A stretch of 63,315 bases of DNA from Deltaproteobacteria bacterium (GTDB taxonomy: Bacteria > Desulfobacterota > Binatia > Binatales > Binataceae): NCBI GenBank assembly GCA_021799495.1, contig JAJZAI010000017.1:1-63315 (forward strand), written 5' to 3'. The notes under the pieces are model-generated. The model did no database searches, was not told the origin of the DNA, and saw only the letters and a program-made list of their open reading frames with translations. Positions 43,569-52,277 of this stretch are shown here, piece by piece; the first letter of the stretch is position 1, and every line of letters starts with the position of its first letter. The translations under genes and the position numbers were made by a program.

Positions 43569-44614
43569 TTCGGCGGGCTGTTCGATACGCCGGTCCGAGC
43601 GCATTGGCCCGCACGCTGTGCGGCGACCTCCTCGGCGCGCGCGAGTATTCGTTGCTCCTGAACGCGGCGGACGTCGGCGAGCTGCTGGCCGCGCTGCGCA
43701 CGACTTCATACGCCGCGGCGGTCAACGAAACAGGCCGAAGGTTCGATTACGCGATTCGCGATCGCTGGCGCGAAAACGTCGAAAAGATAGCGGCGCGCGC
43801 GCCCGGCGTGGCGCGAGAGTTGTGCCTGGCCTATCTGGCCAGGCTTGAACTTGAAGCGGTAAAGACGCTGCTGCGCGGAATCGTCGCCGGAGTGGAGCGG
43901 CGGCGGCTGCTCGCGATGCTGCCGCCGCTGCCTTCCGCGTCGTCGATACCGCTCGGTGCGATCGGCGCGGCCGCGGATTTTGAGCAGGCGGCGGCGGCGT
44001 TGAAGGACACGCCGTATCATGAGGCGATCGTCGCAGGAATCGAGGCGTCCGCCGCGCAATCTTCCGCGCGCGCGACGAGATTGTTTCCCGCAAGCGAAAC
44101 GGCGCTCGATCGGCAATATTTCGCGCGTCTGATAACGGCGGCCGGCCGATTCTCGGGTGGTGAGCGAGTGATGATTGAGCGGATGGTTGGAATGATGGCC
44201 GACGCCGAGAACCTGCTTGCCGTCGAGCGGCTGAAAAAAATCTTTCAGCTTTCGCCCGCAGACGCCGCGCTGTTTCTGATCCCTTTTGGCGCGCGGCTGG
44301 ACGCGTCGCGGCGGCGGGCGCTGCTGGCATGGAACGGCGAGCGGCCGGCGCCATACGGGCGCGATACGGGCGCGAGTCCAGCTGCGCTCAGGGTTGTGCT
44401 GATGCGGGCTTTGAATGCAGAAGCGCGGCGGCTGCTGTTCACGATTCCGTTCCACGCTGGGCTGCTGTTCGCATTCGCGATCATGTCCGACCATGAGGCC
44501 GCCGACTTGATCGCGATCCACGAAGCCAGGCGATGGGGCCTCGCGCGCAATGATGTTTTCGACCGCCTTATTCGCGTACCCGCGCACGAAGCTATTGGTG
44601 AGCCCGGTGTTTAA
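43565..44614 (+). CDS. ntpC: A/V-type ATPase subunit C (d)
   Basis: A 349-aa all-helical protein. It shows the three-fold repeated funnel pattern of V-type d/C subunits, each part with LLNAADVGELLAAL- or LEAVKTLLRGI-type helices. Subunit C sits on the membrane c ring and receives the central shaft. The GTG start at 43565 is coupled to the previous gene. Its 3' end overlaps the start of subunit I by about 17 bases. Identification rests on helical pattern plus operon position. Confidence 0.85.
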   Translation: MIRRAVRYAGPSALARTLCGDLLGAREYSLLLNAADVGELLAALRTTSYAAAVNETGRRFDYAIRDRWRENVEKIAARAPGVARELCLAYLARLELEAVKTLLRGIVAGVERRRLLAMLPPLPSASSIPLGAIGAAADFEQAAAALKDTPYHEAIVAGIEASAAQSSARATRLFPASETALDRQYFARLITAAGRFSGGERVMIERMVGMMADAENLLAVERLKKIFQLSPADAALFLIPFGARLDASRRRALLAWNGERPAPYGRDTGASPAALRVVLMRALNAEARRLLFTIPFHAGLLFAFAIMSDHEAADLIAIHEARRWGLARNDVFDRLIRVPAHEAIGEPGV

Positions 44615-46571
44615 GCCTGTCGAACTGGTCAGGGTCGATATTTTCGTTCTGAAGACGCACGTATCGCGCGTGACCTGGGCGCTCGCCCGGCTCCGGCTGG
44701 TTCATCTGGTGGACGTCCACGCGTCGGCGCCGCGCGACCTAATCGCGGCGGGCGATTCCGCTCATTCGGAGCAAGCCGAACGCCGGTACGCGGAGATCGC
44801 CGACCGCGCCCGACGCCTGATGGAAGCGCAGGCGCTCGGCTACGATCCGCTGGCGCTGGACGTGGAAATCGTTTCGGACGAAGAGGAGTCGGTCGCGCTC
44901 GGGCGGCAATTGGAGAACTATGAACGCACGCTGACCGAGCTTGCCGATCGCTGCCGGAACCTTGAGAAAAGCGCCGCGCAAACGTCGCGGATGGCTGAAT
45001 TCTTGCGGCTTGTGGCCGCGGCGCGAATCGATTTATCCGAACTCGCGAAGTCCGGACGCTTGACGGTCAAAGGCGGGATTTTGCCGGCCGAAGAAGCCGC
45101 GACCTTCCAGAACAAACTCTCGGCGATGCCGAATCTGTTTCAGCGGATCGGCGAAATCGACGGCGCCGCGGCGATTATCGCGGCGACTCTCGCCTCTGAG
45201 GGCGAGCGGATGGCGGAGGCGCTTCGCGAGGCGCGGTTCGAGGAGATAGCGATCCCGAGCCAGCGGATTTCCGATGCGGCTGCGGAGGCGAGCCGTCGCG
45301 ACGCTGAGATGGCTGCGGAACTGCGCATGGTGCGCGAGACGCTGCGCCGCGCCGCCGCGCAAGCGAATCGACCGATCGCGGCGATCAGGCGCAAGGCCGA
45401 GATCGGAGGCGGCCTGATCCGCGCGAGCCGCGGCTTCGCGGCCGTCGGCCATACGATGGTCATTTCCGGATGGGCGCCGAAGGAGCGGCTCGACGAGGTC
45501 AGGCGGGTGGTGCGGGAAGAGGCCGCCGGTGCGGCGTACGTCGAGGTCGCCGACCCCTCCGAGCTGCGGCGCGCCGGGCGGAGTTTTTCGGCGATACCGG
45601 TGCTGTTCAATAATCCCCTGCTGTTGAAGCCGTTCGAGAAAATCACCGCCGCCTACGGAATTCCGCAATATCGGGAGGTCGAACCGACGGCGTTTCTGGC
45701 CGTGAGTTTCCTGATCATGTTCGGCGTCATGTTCGGAGACGCCGGGCAGGGCGCCGTGCTGGCGATTTTCGGTTATGCGTTGTTTCGCACTTCCTATCGC
45801 TACACCGATGTCGGCGTCCTGCTGATCGAGTGCGGCGCGGCTTCTGCGATCTTCGGCCTGCTTTACGGAAGCGTTTTTGGCTCCGAGCGGGTGATTCGGC
45901 CAATATGGTTCAATCCGATGCGCAATGTATCCACGTCGATCGAGGTGGCGCTTTTCTTCGGCGCGGCGCTAATCAGCGTTGGGTTGGTATTGAACATCGT
46001 CAACGGTCTGCGCGCGGGCGACATTTCCGCGGCGATTTTCGGCGAACGCGGCCTGATGGGCGCGTTCATGTATTGGGTATGCCTGGCGATAGCGACCAAA
46101 TATATTTTGACCGGGAAAGCCGGATTGGCGGGAGCCGCCTTGTTGTTTTTGCTTGGAATACCCGCGATCACGATTCTGCTGCGCCGGCCGGTCGAGGAAT
46201 TTTTCCGGCGACGGCGCGCCCAGCAGCCGCCTCCGTGGAAGCGCGCGCCGGCGATTTTTCTGGAATCGCTGATGGAGCTGTGCGATACGTTTCTATCCTA
46301 TCTCGCGAATACCGTTTCCTTTATCCGGCTTGCGGCGTTTTCGCTGGCGCATATCGGATTATTCGCCGCGGTGTTCGCGCTCGCCGACAGCCTGTCGCGG
46401 ATGAGCGGCGGCGGGATATTTTACTGGCTGATGTTAATCGCGGGGAACGCGGCGATTATCGTGCTTGAAGGAATGGTCGCTTCGATCCAGGCGATTCGGC
46501 TCGAGTACTATGAAATTTTCAGCAAATTCTTCAAAGGCGGCGGGGAAGCGTTCCGGCCGCTCGAGGTGTAG
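44598..46571 (+). CDS. ntpI: A/V-type ATPase membrane subunit I (a)
   Basis: About 657 aa. The N-terminal cytoplasmic half has long helices and the RVDIFVLKTHVSRV opening. The C-terminal half has about seven membrane segments, with FLIMFGVMFGDAGQGAVLA and the essential Arg in NTVSFIRLAAFSLAHIGLF. This subunit forms the ion half-channels beside the c ring. GTG 44598 or GTG 44607 is the likely start, overlapping subunit C. PTAFLAVSF and RLAAFSLAH are diagnostic of this family. Confidence 0.93.
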   Translation: MSPVFKPVELVRVDIFVLKTHVSRVTWALARLRLVHLVDVHASAPRDLIAAGDSAHSEQAERRYAEIADRARRLMEAQALGYDPLALDVEIVSDEEESVALGRQLENYERTLTELADRCRNLEKSAAQTSRMAEFLRLVAAARIDLSELAKSGRLTVKGGILPAEEAATFQNKLSAMPNLFQRIGEIDGAAAIIAATLASEGERMAEALREARFEEIAIPSQRISDAAAEASRRDAEMAAELRMVRETLRRAAAQANRPIAAIRRKAEIGGGLIRASRGFAAVGHTMVISGWAPKERLDEVRRVVREEAAGAAYVEVADPSELRRAGRSFSAIPVLFNNPLLLKPFEKITAAYGIPQYREVEPTAFLAVSFLIMFGVMFGDAGQGAVLAIFGYALFRTSYRYTDVGVLLIECGAASAIFGLLYGSVFGSERVIRPIWFNPMRNVSTSIEVALFFGAALISVGLVLNIVNGLRAGDISAAIFGERGLMGAFMYWVCLAIATKYILTGKAGLAGAALLFLLGIPAITILLRRPVEEFFRRRRAQQPPPWKRAPAIFLESLMELCDTFLSYLANTVSFIRLAAFSLAHIGLFAAVFALADSLSRMSGGGIFYWLMLIAGNAAIIVLEGMVASIQAIRLEYYEIFSKFFKGGGEAFRPLEV

Positions 46572-46583
46572 CGAGGAGGCACA

Positions 46584-46925
46584 ATGAACCGGATCCGAAT
46601 CGGCGTCAGGCTTGCCGCTATTTCAGCGGCCGTAACGCTCGCTTCGATGCTTCTCCCGATCGTTCTGTTCGCGCAGGAAGGTTCCGCGCATGGCGCGCCG
46701 ATTGCGCCTGAAGTGATGAAATGGGGGTTAATCGCGGCGGCCGCGTCCGTGAGCGCAAGCACGATCGCCGGCGGAATCGCTGTCGGGATGGTGGGCGCCG
46801 CGGCCATGGGCGTGATTGGCGAGCGTCCGGAAGTCGCGCCGCGCGCGCTGGTGTTCGTCGGACTCGCCGAAGGCATCGCAATTTACGGATTGATTGTTTC
46901 GGTCATGATCCTGGGAAAAATCTGA
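46584..46925 (+). CDS. ntpK: A/V-type ATPase proteolipid subunit K (c)
   Basis: A 113-aa membrane protein. Residues 1-31 are a leader-like hydrophobic segment ending LFAQEGSA, then a two-helix hairpin: KWGLIAAAASVSASTIAGGI, then a loop with GERPE, and VFVGLAEGIAIYGLIVSVMI. The ion-binding Glu is in LAEGIAIYG. The Ser/Thr residues that follow Glu in sodium-binding c subunits are Gly and Ile here, so proton transport is likelier (inference). A strong AGGAGG precedes the ATG. The extra N-terminal segment could be cleaved or be an additional helix. Confidence 0.93.
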   Translation: MNRIRIGVRLAAISAAVTLASMLLPIVLFAQEGSAHGAPIAPEVMKWGLIAAAASVSASTIAGGIAVGMVGAAAMGVIGERPEVAPRALVFVGLAEGIAIYGLIVSVMILGKI

Positions 46926-47224
46926 TGACGCCTTTTGTCCTGGGCGAGGAGGAAGTGGTGCTCGGGTTCGCCCTGATCGGAATTCGCGGCTCCACGCCGG
47001 CCAATCGCGAAGAGGCGCTTCGTGAACTGGACGCGGCGCGTGCGCGGACGGCCCAGGCGATGCTTTTCGTCACCGAGGCCGTCGCCGATTTGATCCGATC
47101 GGAAATTCGCGATGCGATGCTGGGCGGAACCGTCATTCAGATAATTCCGGGCGTGCGGCCCGCCCGCGCCGTTGCTGAAGATTCGCAGGCGGCGTTGCTG
47201 GCGGCCCTGGGAATCAAACTCTGA
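46925..47224 (+). CDS. ntpG: A/V-type ATPase subunit F
   Basis: A 99-aa alpha/beta protein. It has VLGEEEVVLGFALIGIRG and a Rossmann-like core with MLFVTEAVADLIRSEI and IIPGVR. Subunit F joins D in the central rotor and modulates activity. The ATG overlaps the subunit K stop (TGATG), so translation is coupled. The length and the GFALIGI opening match the family. Confidence 0.88.
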   Translation: MTPFVLGEEEVVLGFALIGIRGSTPANREEALRELDAARARTAQAMLFVTEAVADLIRSEIRDAMLGGTVIQIIPGVRPARAVAEDSQAALLAALGIKL

Positions 47225-47230
47225 CCAAAA

Positions 47231-47863
47231 ATGCCCGAGACCGACGCCAAAGTTGGAAGTCTTGCCGGCGCGATCCTTGCGCAGGCCGTCGCCGAGGCGA
47301 AACAGATAATCGGCGCCGCGCGGGCGGAGGCGGAGCGAACGATCGCCGAAGCGAGCGAACAGGCGTCGCGGCAAAGCGAAGCGGCGCTTCTGGACGCGGA
47401 GGAGAACGCAAAGCGCGCAGGCGTTGTCGAAATAGCGGCGGCCAGCCTCGATTGCCGGCGGAAGCTCCTGCAAGCGCGCGAGGAATTGATCGACCGCGTT
47501 TTCGACAAGGTGAAAGAGCGCCTTGCGACGATACGTAACTCCGATGAGTACTGGAAAATCCTGCTCGACCTCATTCGCGAGGGCTGCCGCGCGATCGGGA
47601 AATCCAATTTGATTGTTGAAACCGCGGCCGCGGATCGCGAAGCGGCGATCAGGGCGGTCGCCGCGGCCGCGACTGAAAACATCTCAATCGAGGTTCAGGC
47701 GAACGATGAAATCAACCTCGGCGGCTGCGTCGTTTTGGATTCCGATCGGCGCGTAATTTTCGACAATACGTTCGAGGCGATTCTCGCGCGCCATCGCGCG
47801 CGCCTGCGCAAGCAGGTGGCCGAGGCGTTGTGGGGCAGGGAAGTCCGCTGGAACGATTTATGA
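47231..47863 (+). CDS. ntpE: A/V-type ATPase subunit E
   Basis: A 210-aa protein. Residues ~10-100 form a long Ala/Glu/Lys coiled coil (AVAEAKQIIGAARAEAERTI). The C-terminal globular part has NDEINLGGCVVLDSDRRVIF and DNTFEAILARHRARLR, as in the family. It makes the peripheral stalk that holds the catalytic head. The stop overlaps the subunit A start (ATGA). Confidence 0.9.
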   Translation: MPETDAKVGSLAGAILAQAVAEAKQIIGAARAEAERTIAEASEQASRQSEAALLDAEENAKRAGVVEIAAASLDCRRKLLQAREELIDRVFDKVKERLATIRNSDEYWKILLDLIREGCRAIGKSNLIVETAAADREAAIRAVAAAATENISIEVQANDEINLGGCVVLDSDRRVIFDNTFEAILARHRARLRKQVAEALWGREVRWNDL

Positions 47864-49668
47864 ACGATGCGAGCGCCACAGACGCGGCCGAACGCCGTCC
47901 CGAAACGGTTGGCCGGGCGGTATGGATCAGCGGGCCGGTCGTTCGCGCCGACCTGACGGCGAACGTTTTCATGGGCGAGCAGATGGAGGTCGGCGCCAGT
48001 CGCTTGATCGGCGAGATAATCGGAATTTCGGGGAAACAAGCGCTAATCCAGGTTTATGAGGAAACTGACGGAATGCAGCCCGGCGAACCGGTTTATGGGA
48101 CCGGTCTCGCGATGTACATCGAGCTTGGTCCCGGCCTGATTGGCGGCGTCTTCGACGGCGTTCAGCGTCCTCTGAATATCCTGCAGCGCAAGGGTCCGTT
48201 TGTGGAAAAAGGCGCCAAAGCCGATCCTCTCGACCCGGCCCGCCGATGGCGGTTTATTCCTGACGCAAAGCCGCCGGCGCGGATCCGCGGCGGTGAGGTG
48301 CTGGGCGTCGTGCCTGAAACGCCGGTGGTCGAGCATCGCGTGCTTGCTCCGCCGGATTGTAGCGGAGAGCTCGTCGCCGTTGCGCCCGAAGGCGATTATG
48401 CGGCCGGAGATCCGATCGCGACGATTCGTACCGACGGCCGTGAATTCACGGTGGCGATGGCGCAACGGTGGCCCGTGAAGCAAGCCCGCCCCTACCAGGA
48501 GCATCTCAGGCCGATTGTGCCGCTGATCACCGGCCAGCGCATATTCGACCTGTTTTTTCCGCTTGCAAAAGGCGGCTCGGCGGCGATTCCGGGCGGCTTC
48601 GGCACCGGCAAAACCGTCACACAGCATCAACTTTCCAAATGGGCGGAGGCGGACGTAATCGTTTACGTCGGATGCGGCGAGCGCGGGAATGAAATGGCCG
48701 AGGTGCTGATGGATTTTCCGAAGCTGGCCGATCCCCGCACCGGACGGCCGTTGATGGAAAAGACTGTGCTGATCGGAAACACCTCGAACATGCCGGTGGC
48801 GGCGCGCGAGGCGAGCATCTATACGGGAATCACGATTGCGGAATACTACCGCGATATGGGACATCACGTCGCGCTGATGGCGGACTCGACCTCGCGATGG
48901 GCGGAGGCGTTGCGTGAAGTCTCCGGACGTCTCGAGGAAATGCCGGCTGAAGAGGGTTTTCCCGCCTATCTCGCGACGCGCCTGGCGCAGTTTTATGAGC
49001 GAGCCGGCCGGGTGCGGACATTATCGGGACGCGAAGGTTCGGTTACGATCATCGGCGCGGTGTCGCCCGCCGGAGGCGATTTTTCGGAGCCGGTCACGCA
49101 GCATACCAAGCGCTTCACGCGATGCTTCTGGGCGCTCGACAAAGATCTCGCCGCGGCGCGTTACTTCCCGGCGATCAACTATCTCGAAAGCTACAGCGGT
49201 TATCTCGATGATGTTGCGGAGTGGTGGCGCGATCGCCACGACCCGCAATGGCGGGAGCTACGCGAGCAGGCGATGCGGTTGCTGCAAGAGGACGATCGGC
49301 TCCAGCGCATCGTCCGGCTGGTCGGAGAAGACGCGTTGCCCGACGAGCAACGGCTGATTATCGAGGGTTCGAGATTGTTGCAGGAGGGATGCCTGCAACA
49401 GAACGCGAACGATCCGGTCGATACTTTTTGCCGCCCTGAAAAACAGCTTGGACTGCTCAAGGCGATCCTGCATTTCGTCGTGCGGGCGAAAGAAATTATC
49501 AAGCGGGGCGCGCCGATCCATCGTATCCGCGAGATGCCCGCGCGCGAAAGCATCGTCAGGGCGAAGGATAAAATTCCCAACGACAAGCCGGAATTGCTGG
49601 ACGATCTGATGGCCGGGATCGATCGCGAAATGGATGCGCTATACGCGGAATTCCAGAAAGTCAGATGA
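47860..49668 (+). CDS. ntpA: A/V-type ATPase catalytic subunit A
   Basis: A 602-aa catalytic subunit. The Walker A reads [13 protein letters not shown] (usual GPFGSGKT), with [10 protein letters not shown] and [20 protein letters not shown] further on. The bulge domain specific to A subunits is present (about residues 110-200). It hydrolyses or makes ATP at the head of the complex. ATG at 47860 overlaps subunit E. The replacement of Pro by Gly in the P-loop is minor, and the essential Lys and Thr are retained. Confidence 0.96.
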   Translation: MNDASATDAAERRPETVGRAVWISGPVVRADLTANVFMGEQMEVGASRLIGEIIGISGKQALIQVYEETDGMQPGEPVYGTGLAMYIELGPGLIGGVFDGVQRPLNILQRKGPFVEKGAKADPLDPARRWRFIPDAKPPARIRGGEVLGVVPETPVVEHRVLAPPDCSGELVAVAPEGDYAAGDPIATIRTDGREFTVAMAQRWPVKQARPYQEHLRPIVPLITGQRIFDLFFPLAKGGSAAIPGGFGTGKTVTQHQLSKWAEADVIVYVGCGERGNEMAEVLMDFPKLADPRTGRPLMEKTVLIGNTSNMPVAAREASIYTGITIAEYYRDMGHHVALMADSTSRWAEALREVSGRLEEMPAEEGFPAYLATRLAQFYERAGRVRTLSGREGSVTIIGAVSPAGGDFSEPVTQHTKRFTRCFWALDKDLAAARYFPAINYLESYSGYLDDVAEWWRDRHDPQWRELREQAMRLLQEDDRLQRIVRLVGEDALPDEQRLIIEGSRLLQEGCLQQNANDPVDTFCRPEKQLGLLKAILHFVVRAKEIIKRGAPIHRIREMPARESIVRAKDKIPNDKPELLDDLMAGIDREMDALYAEFQKVR

Positions 49669-51044
49669 GGAGCGAGAGCGGCAAAATCTATCGCGGATTG
49701 ACGGGCGTTTCCGGAGCGCTGGTTTTTCTTCGCGGAGACGGCGGCGTGGCCTACGGGGAAATGGTGGAAATAGTTGGCGATGACGGCCGCATCCGCGCGG
49801 GCCGGGTGTTGATCGCCAGCCGCGAGACGCTCGCGATCGAAGTTTATCAGGGAACCGACGGAATATCCCCGACGGGAGCGCGGATTCGATGCCTGGGACG
49901 GCCGCTGGAGACGCCGGTCGCGGCCGAGATGCTGGGGCGCACCTTCGACAGTTTTGGCCGCGCGCTCGACGGCGGACCGGATCCGCTCGCTGACGATTGG
50001 CGCAACGTTAACGGCGCGGCCATCAATCCCGCCGTCAGGGCTTATCCGCGTGATTTCCTGCAGACCGGAATTTCCGCAATCGACGGGCTGAACACTCTCG
50101 TTCGCGGACAAAAACTGCCGATTTTTTCGGGCAGCGGACTGCCGCATAACCAGCTTGCCGCGCAAATCGTGCGGCAGGCGCAAGCGCCCGGCGAAAGCGA
50201 AGGATTCGCGGTGATCTTCGCGATTATCGGCGCGAGCCGCGACGTCGCCGACCTCTTTCGGCGCAGCGTGGAGGAAAGCGGAGCGCTGCCGCGGGTCGCG
50301 ATGTTCGTGAACTTCGCGGACGATCCGGCGGTCGAAAGGCTGGTGACTCCCCGGTCCGCGCTGTCCCTCGCCGAGTATCTGGCGTTCGATTGCGGAATGC
50401 ACGTGCTGGTCGTGATGACTGACATCACGCAATATTGCGAGGCGCTGCGGGAGGTCGCGTCGGCGAAAGGCGAGGTGCCGAGCCGCAAGGGCTATCCAGG
50501 CTATCTGTACAGCGATTTGGCGTCGCTGTTCGAGCGCGCCGGCAGAATTCAGAATAAAGCCGGCTCGATTACGCAGGTGCCGATCCTGACGATGCCCAAC
50601 GACGATATCACCCATCCTATTCCCGACCTGAGCGGCTACATAACCGAAGGTCAAATAGTCCTCGAACGCGACCTCGATCGCGCGGGAATTTATCCGCCGA
50701 TCAACGTTTTGCCCTCGCTCTCGCGATTGATGAGCGACGGAATCGGCGAAGACCGGACACGCCCGGATCATGCGCATCTGTCGAGCCAGCTCTACAGCGC
50801 CTATGCGTACGCGCGGCGAATCAGGATGCTCGCCGCGATCGTCGGCGAAGAGGAGTTGGCCGGGCGCGATCGCAAATATCTCGATTTTGGACGGCGATTC
50901 GAGAGAGAATTTATCGCGCAGGCGATCGATGAGAATCGCACGATTGAACAGACGCTCGATCGCGGATGGCTGATGCTGCGCGAGCTTCCGGCGGCTGATT
51001 TGACCAGGGTAAGCGCCGAGGAAATCTCGCGGCATCTGAAATAA
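49665..51044 (+). CDS. ntpB: A/V-type ATPase non-catalytic subunit B
   Basis: A 459-aa protein. It opens KIYRGLTGVSGALVFLRGD and contains FLQTGISAIDGLNTLVRGQK, where the P-loop region is replaced by IFSGSGLPHNQLAAQI (no functional Walker A). Then come MFVNFADDPAVERLVTPR and SRKGYPGYLYSDLASLFERA. It alternates with A in the head and helps ADP/ATP control. The start overlaps subunit A (ATGA). Confidence 0.96.
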   Translation: MRSESGKIYRGLTGVSGALVFLRGDGGVAYGEMVEIVGDDGRIRAGRVLIASRETLAIEVYQGTDGISPTGARIRCLGRPLETPVAAEMLGRTFDSFGRALDGGPDPLADDWRNVNGAAINPAVRAYPRDFLQTGISAIDGLNTLVRGQKLPIFSGSGLPHNQLAAQIVRQAQAPGESEGFAVIFAIIGASRDVADLFRRSVEESGALPRVAMFVNFADDPAVERLVTPRSALSLAEYLAFDCGMHVLVVMTDITQYCEALREVASAKGEVPSRKGYPGYLYSDLASLFERAGRIQNKAGSITQVPILTMPNDDITHPIPDLSGYITEGQIVLERDLDRAGIYPPINVLPSLSRLMSDGIGEDRTRPDHAHLSSQLYSAYAYARRIRMLAAIVGEEELAGRDRKYLDFGRRFEREFIAQAIDENRTIEQTLDRGWLMLRELPAADLTRVSAEEISRHLK

Positions 51045-51046
51045 TT

Positions 51047-51694
51047 ATGCAACGTTTGCCGCTTCCGACGACCAAAACGAATCTCTTGCGCGTGAAAGAA
51101 GATTTGGCGCTGGCGCGGGAAGGACGGCAGCTTCTTGACGAAAAGCGTGACGTCATACTCCGCGAATTGTTCAGTCATATGGACGAAATGCGCCAAACGC
51201 GCAGGGAAGCGGCCGAGCTGCTCGCGCAGGCCTATCGCGCCCTTGCCGACGCATGTATCGCGCTGGGCCGCGATCAGGTCGCGCGCGCGGCTCTGGCGGC
51301 GCCCGCGCCGCCCGAGGTCGTGATGCACGAACGCAGCCTGTTTGGCGTGGTGTTGCCGCTGCTGAATTGGAATGTGGCCGGGACGGAACGGCTTTGGAGC
51401 TTGTTCGGCACGTCGATCGAACTCGATCTGGCGCGGCGAAATTTTCTCGCCGCGGCGCGCCGGCTGGTGCAGCTTGCGGAGCTTGAAGTGGCTTTTCAGC
51501 GGCTCGCGGTCGAGCTGCGCAAAACCCAGAAACGGGTCAACGCGCTGCAGAACTTGTTGATCCCGCAATATCGCGAGACCGCGGCGTACATGGAGGGAAG
51601 CCTCGAGGAGCGAGAACGCGAGGATATGTTTCAGCTCAAGCGGATGCGGGAACGGCAAAGCGGAGGATCAGGATGGAAACCTTCCGCCGCATAA
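51047..51694 (+). CDS. ntpD: A/V-type ATPase subunit D
   Basis: A 215-aa helical protein of normal D length. It begins LPLPTTKTNLLRVKEDLALA, then EGRQLLDEKRDVILREL (the usual LL-x-x-KR motif), and its C-terminal helix has QKRVNALQNLLIPQYRETAAY. D is the central rotor shaft. It overlaps the universal stress protein gene by 22 bases, and follows subunit B by two bases. Confidence 0.93.
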   Translation: MQRLPLPTTKTNLLRVKEDLALAREGRQLLDEKRDVILRELFSHMDEMRQTRREAAELLAQAYRALADACIALGRDQVARAALAAPAPPEVVMHERSLFGVVLPLLNWNVAGTERLWSLFGTSIELDLARRNFLAAARRLVQLAELEVAFQRLAVELRKTQKRVNALQNLLIPQYRETAAYMEGSLEEREREDMFQLKRMRERQSGGSGWKPSAA

Positions 51695-52110
51695 TGGTGG
51701 CGACCGATGGGTCCGATGTTTCGCTCAAGGCCGCGCGCACCGCCGTGACGCTCGCCATGCGTCTGGGAGCGGACCTGCTGGTGGCCCACGTCGTTGATGA
51801 GGAAGTGGTGAAGGAGATTTCCCGCGCGCTTGCCAAGGATGAAAAGGACGCGCGGCAAATCATGTGCGAGAAGGCCGAGAGATATCTCACTGAAGTCAAA
51901 AATATCGCGAATCAAAGTTCCGTCGCCGCGGAGGGTCGGATTGAATACGGCGCGCCTCACGAGGTCTTGCTGAGAATTGCGGAGAGGGAGAACCGGGACC
52001 TTCTGGTGATGGGCAAAACGGGACGGCGCGGACTCCGCCGCGCGTTGGCGGGAAGCGTCACGCGGCGCGTCATTGATTTGGCCGAAATTCCGATTTTGGT
52101 GGTTAAATAG
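51673..52110 (+). CDS. Universal stress protein (UspA family)
   Basis: A 145-aa UspA-fold protein. It opens RIMVATDGSDVSLKAARTA and has the ATP-binding pattern near the end, MGKTGRRGLRRALAGSVTRR (G-x2-G-x9-G-S). It therefore probably binds ATP. The ATG at 51673 lies inside the end of subunit D with CGGAGGATCAGG as ribosome site, so it is the last gene of the ATPase operon. Pairing a stress protein with an A/V-ATPase suggests control or energy sensing, but no mechanism is visible. Confidence 0.9.
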   Translation: METFRRIMVATDGSDVSLKAARTAVTLAMRLGADLLVAHVVDEEVVKEISRALAKDEKDARQIMCEKAERYLTEVKNIANQSSVAAEGRIEYGAPHEVLLRIAERENRDLLVMGKTGRRGLRRALAGSVTRRVIDLAEIPILVVK

Positions 52111-52172
52111 CTGGCGGCGCGAAGGCGCGTGCGCTGGATGCGGCGAGTCGAGCCGTTAACGGCCGGCCCTTA

Positions 52173-52200
52173 TTGACAGCGGAAAGGCCGTCGATAAAAC
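52173..52200 (+). promoter_or_regulatory. Candidate promoter of the SGNH-hydrolase gene
   Basis: TTGACA (52173-52178) is a perfect -35 box, followed after 16 bases by TAAAAC (52195-52200), a four-of-six -10 box. It lies about 75 bases upstream of the ATG and within a gap between the ATPase operon and this gene. Confidence 0.45.
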
Positions 52201-52277
52201 TGCGCAAAGCTCGTGCCGTGCGACGCGGAGACGACGGTTTATCCGCTGTGCGCCGCTCTCTGTGATGTAAACCATTG

